Below are positions 33,291-33,313 of a stretch of DNA of 33,313 nt, piece after piece. A program made the translations under genes and the position numbers. Source of the stretch: an uncultured Caulobacterales bacterium (GTDB lineage Bacteria; Pseudomonadota; Alphaproteobacteria; Caulobacterales; Caulobacteraceae); assembly GCA_903840435.1 (NCBI GenBank), contig CAIMFV010000038.1, positions 1-33,313 on the forward strand, given 5' to 3'. Within the stretch, counting starts at the first letter, position 1. Every line of letters starts with the position of its first letter. Below the pieces are notes generated by a model. That model was not told the origin of the DNA and did not search any database. It was given only the letters and a program-made list of their open reading frames with translations.

Positions 33291-33313
33291 TCGAAGTGCA
33301 ACACCTTGCTAAA

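Overview
The window reads as chromosomal DNA of a free-living, motile alphaproteobacterium. It has moderately high GC by eye, several TTG/GTG starts, an alphaproteobacterial-type RNase P RNA, a short alphaproteobacterial-style flagellin C-terminus, a TIGR02466 oxygenase, an alphaproteobacterial amino acid:[carrier protein] ligase, and REP-type palindromes (CCCGGCG..GGCCGGG) like those familiar from Caulobacterales and Sphingomonadales. I favour a Caulobacterales-like organism. That is inference; no rRNA gene is present. I see no prophage, IS element, CRISPR array, tRNA or rRNA.

Layout. Positions 1-657 hold the end of a flagellin gene, two strong hairpin terminators and a gene-free stretch that could encode a small RNA. 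A double cold-shock-domain protein gene follows. Next come a secreted GH31 alpha-glucosidase-like enzyme, an amino acid:[carrier protein] ligase preceded by a good sigma-54 promoter match, and rnpB. A leftward cluster (8717 to 5465) carries a SpoU/TrmH RNA methyltransferase, KDG kinase, KDPG aldolase and a PNPOx-fold flavoprotein. RecQ diverges from it and converges on a SleB-type cell-wall hydrolase. A 1187-residue autotransporter and an MFS carrier follow rightward.

From 17 to 20 kb there is a GNAT protein and a tightly overlapped leftward chain: a 26-residue membrane peptide, then a shrunken SDR-like ORF, then folB. A Nudix hydrolase, a 2OG-Fe(II) oxygenase-like protein and a CPA2 antiporter complete this part.

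From 21 to 29 kb lies a coherent carboxylate/acetate module. It contains acetyl-CoA synthetase (acs), an MHS-family carrier with an unusual ~130-residue loop, a LuxR-type response regulator (CrbR-like) and a transporter-fused hybrid histidine kinase (CrbS-like, SSS-STAC-PAS-HisKA-HATPase-REC). CrbS/CrbR-type systems are known to activate acs in gammaproteobacteria, so regulator and target are probably encoded side by side here. The shared upstream region carries a 19-bp palindrome inside an array of ACCAA/TTGGT half-sites, a candidate operator.

The right end holds a zinc alcohol dehydrogenase, a SAM methyltransferase with a KamA/EpmB-type radical SAM aminomutase, a small unassigned membrane protein, and a ~116-bp tandem array of paired REP palindromes.

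The most interesting items are the operator-like array at the acs/CrbSR locus, the microprotein/SDR-remnant/folB chain, the sigma-54-like promoter of a ligase with no carrier protein beside it, and a perfect hairpin that encloses the antiporter start codon.
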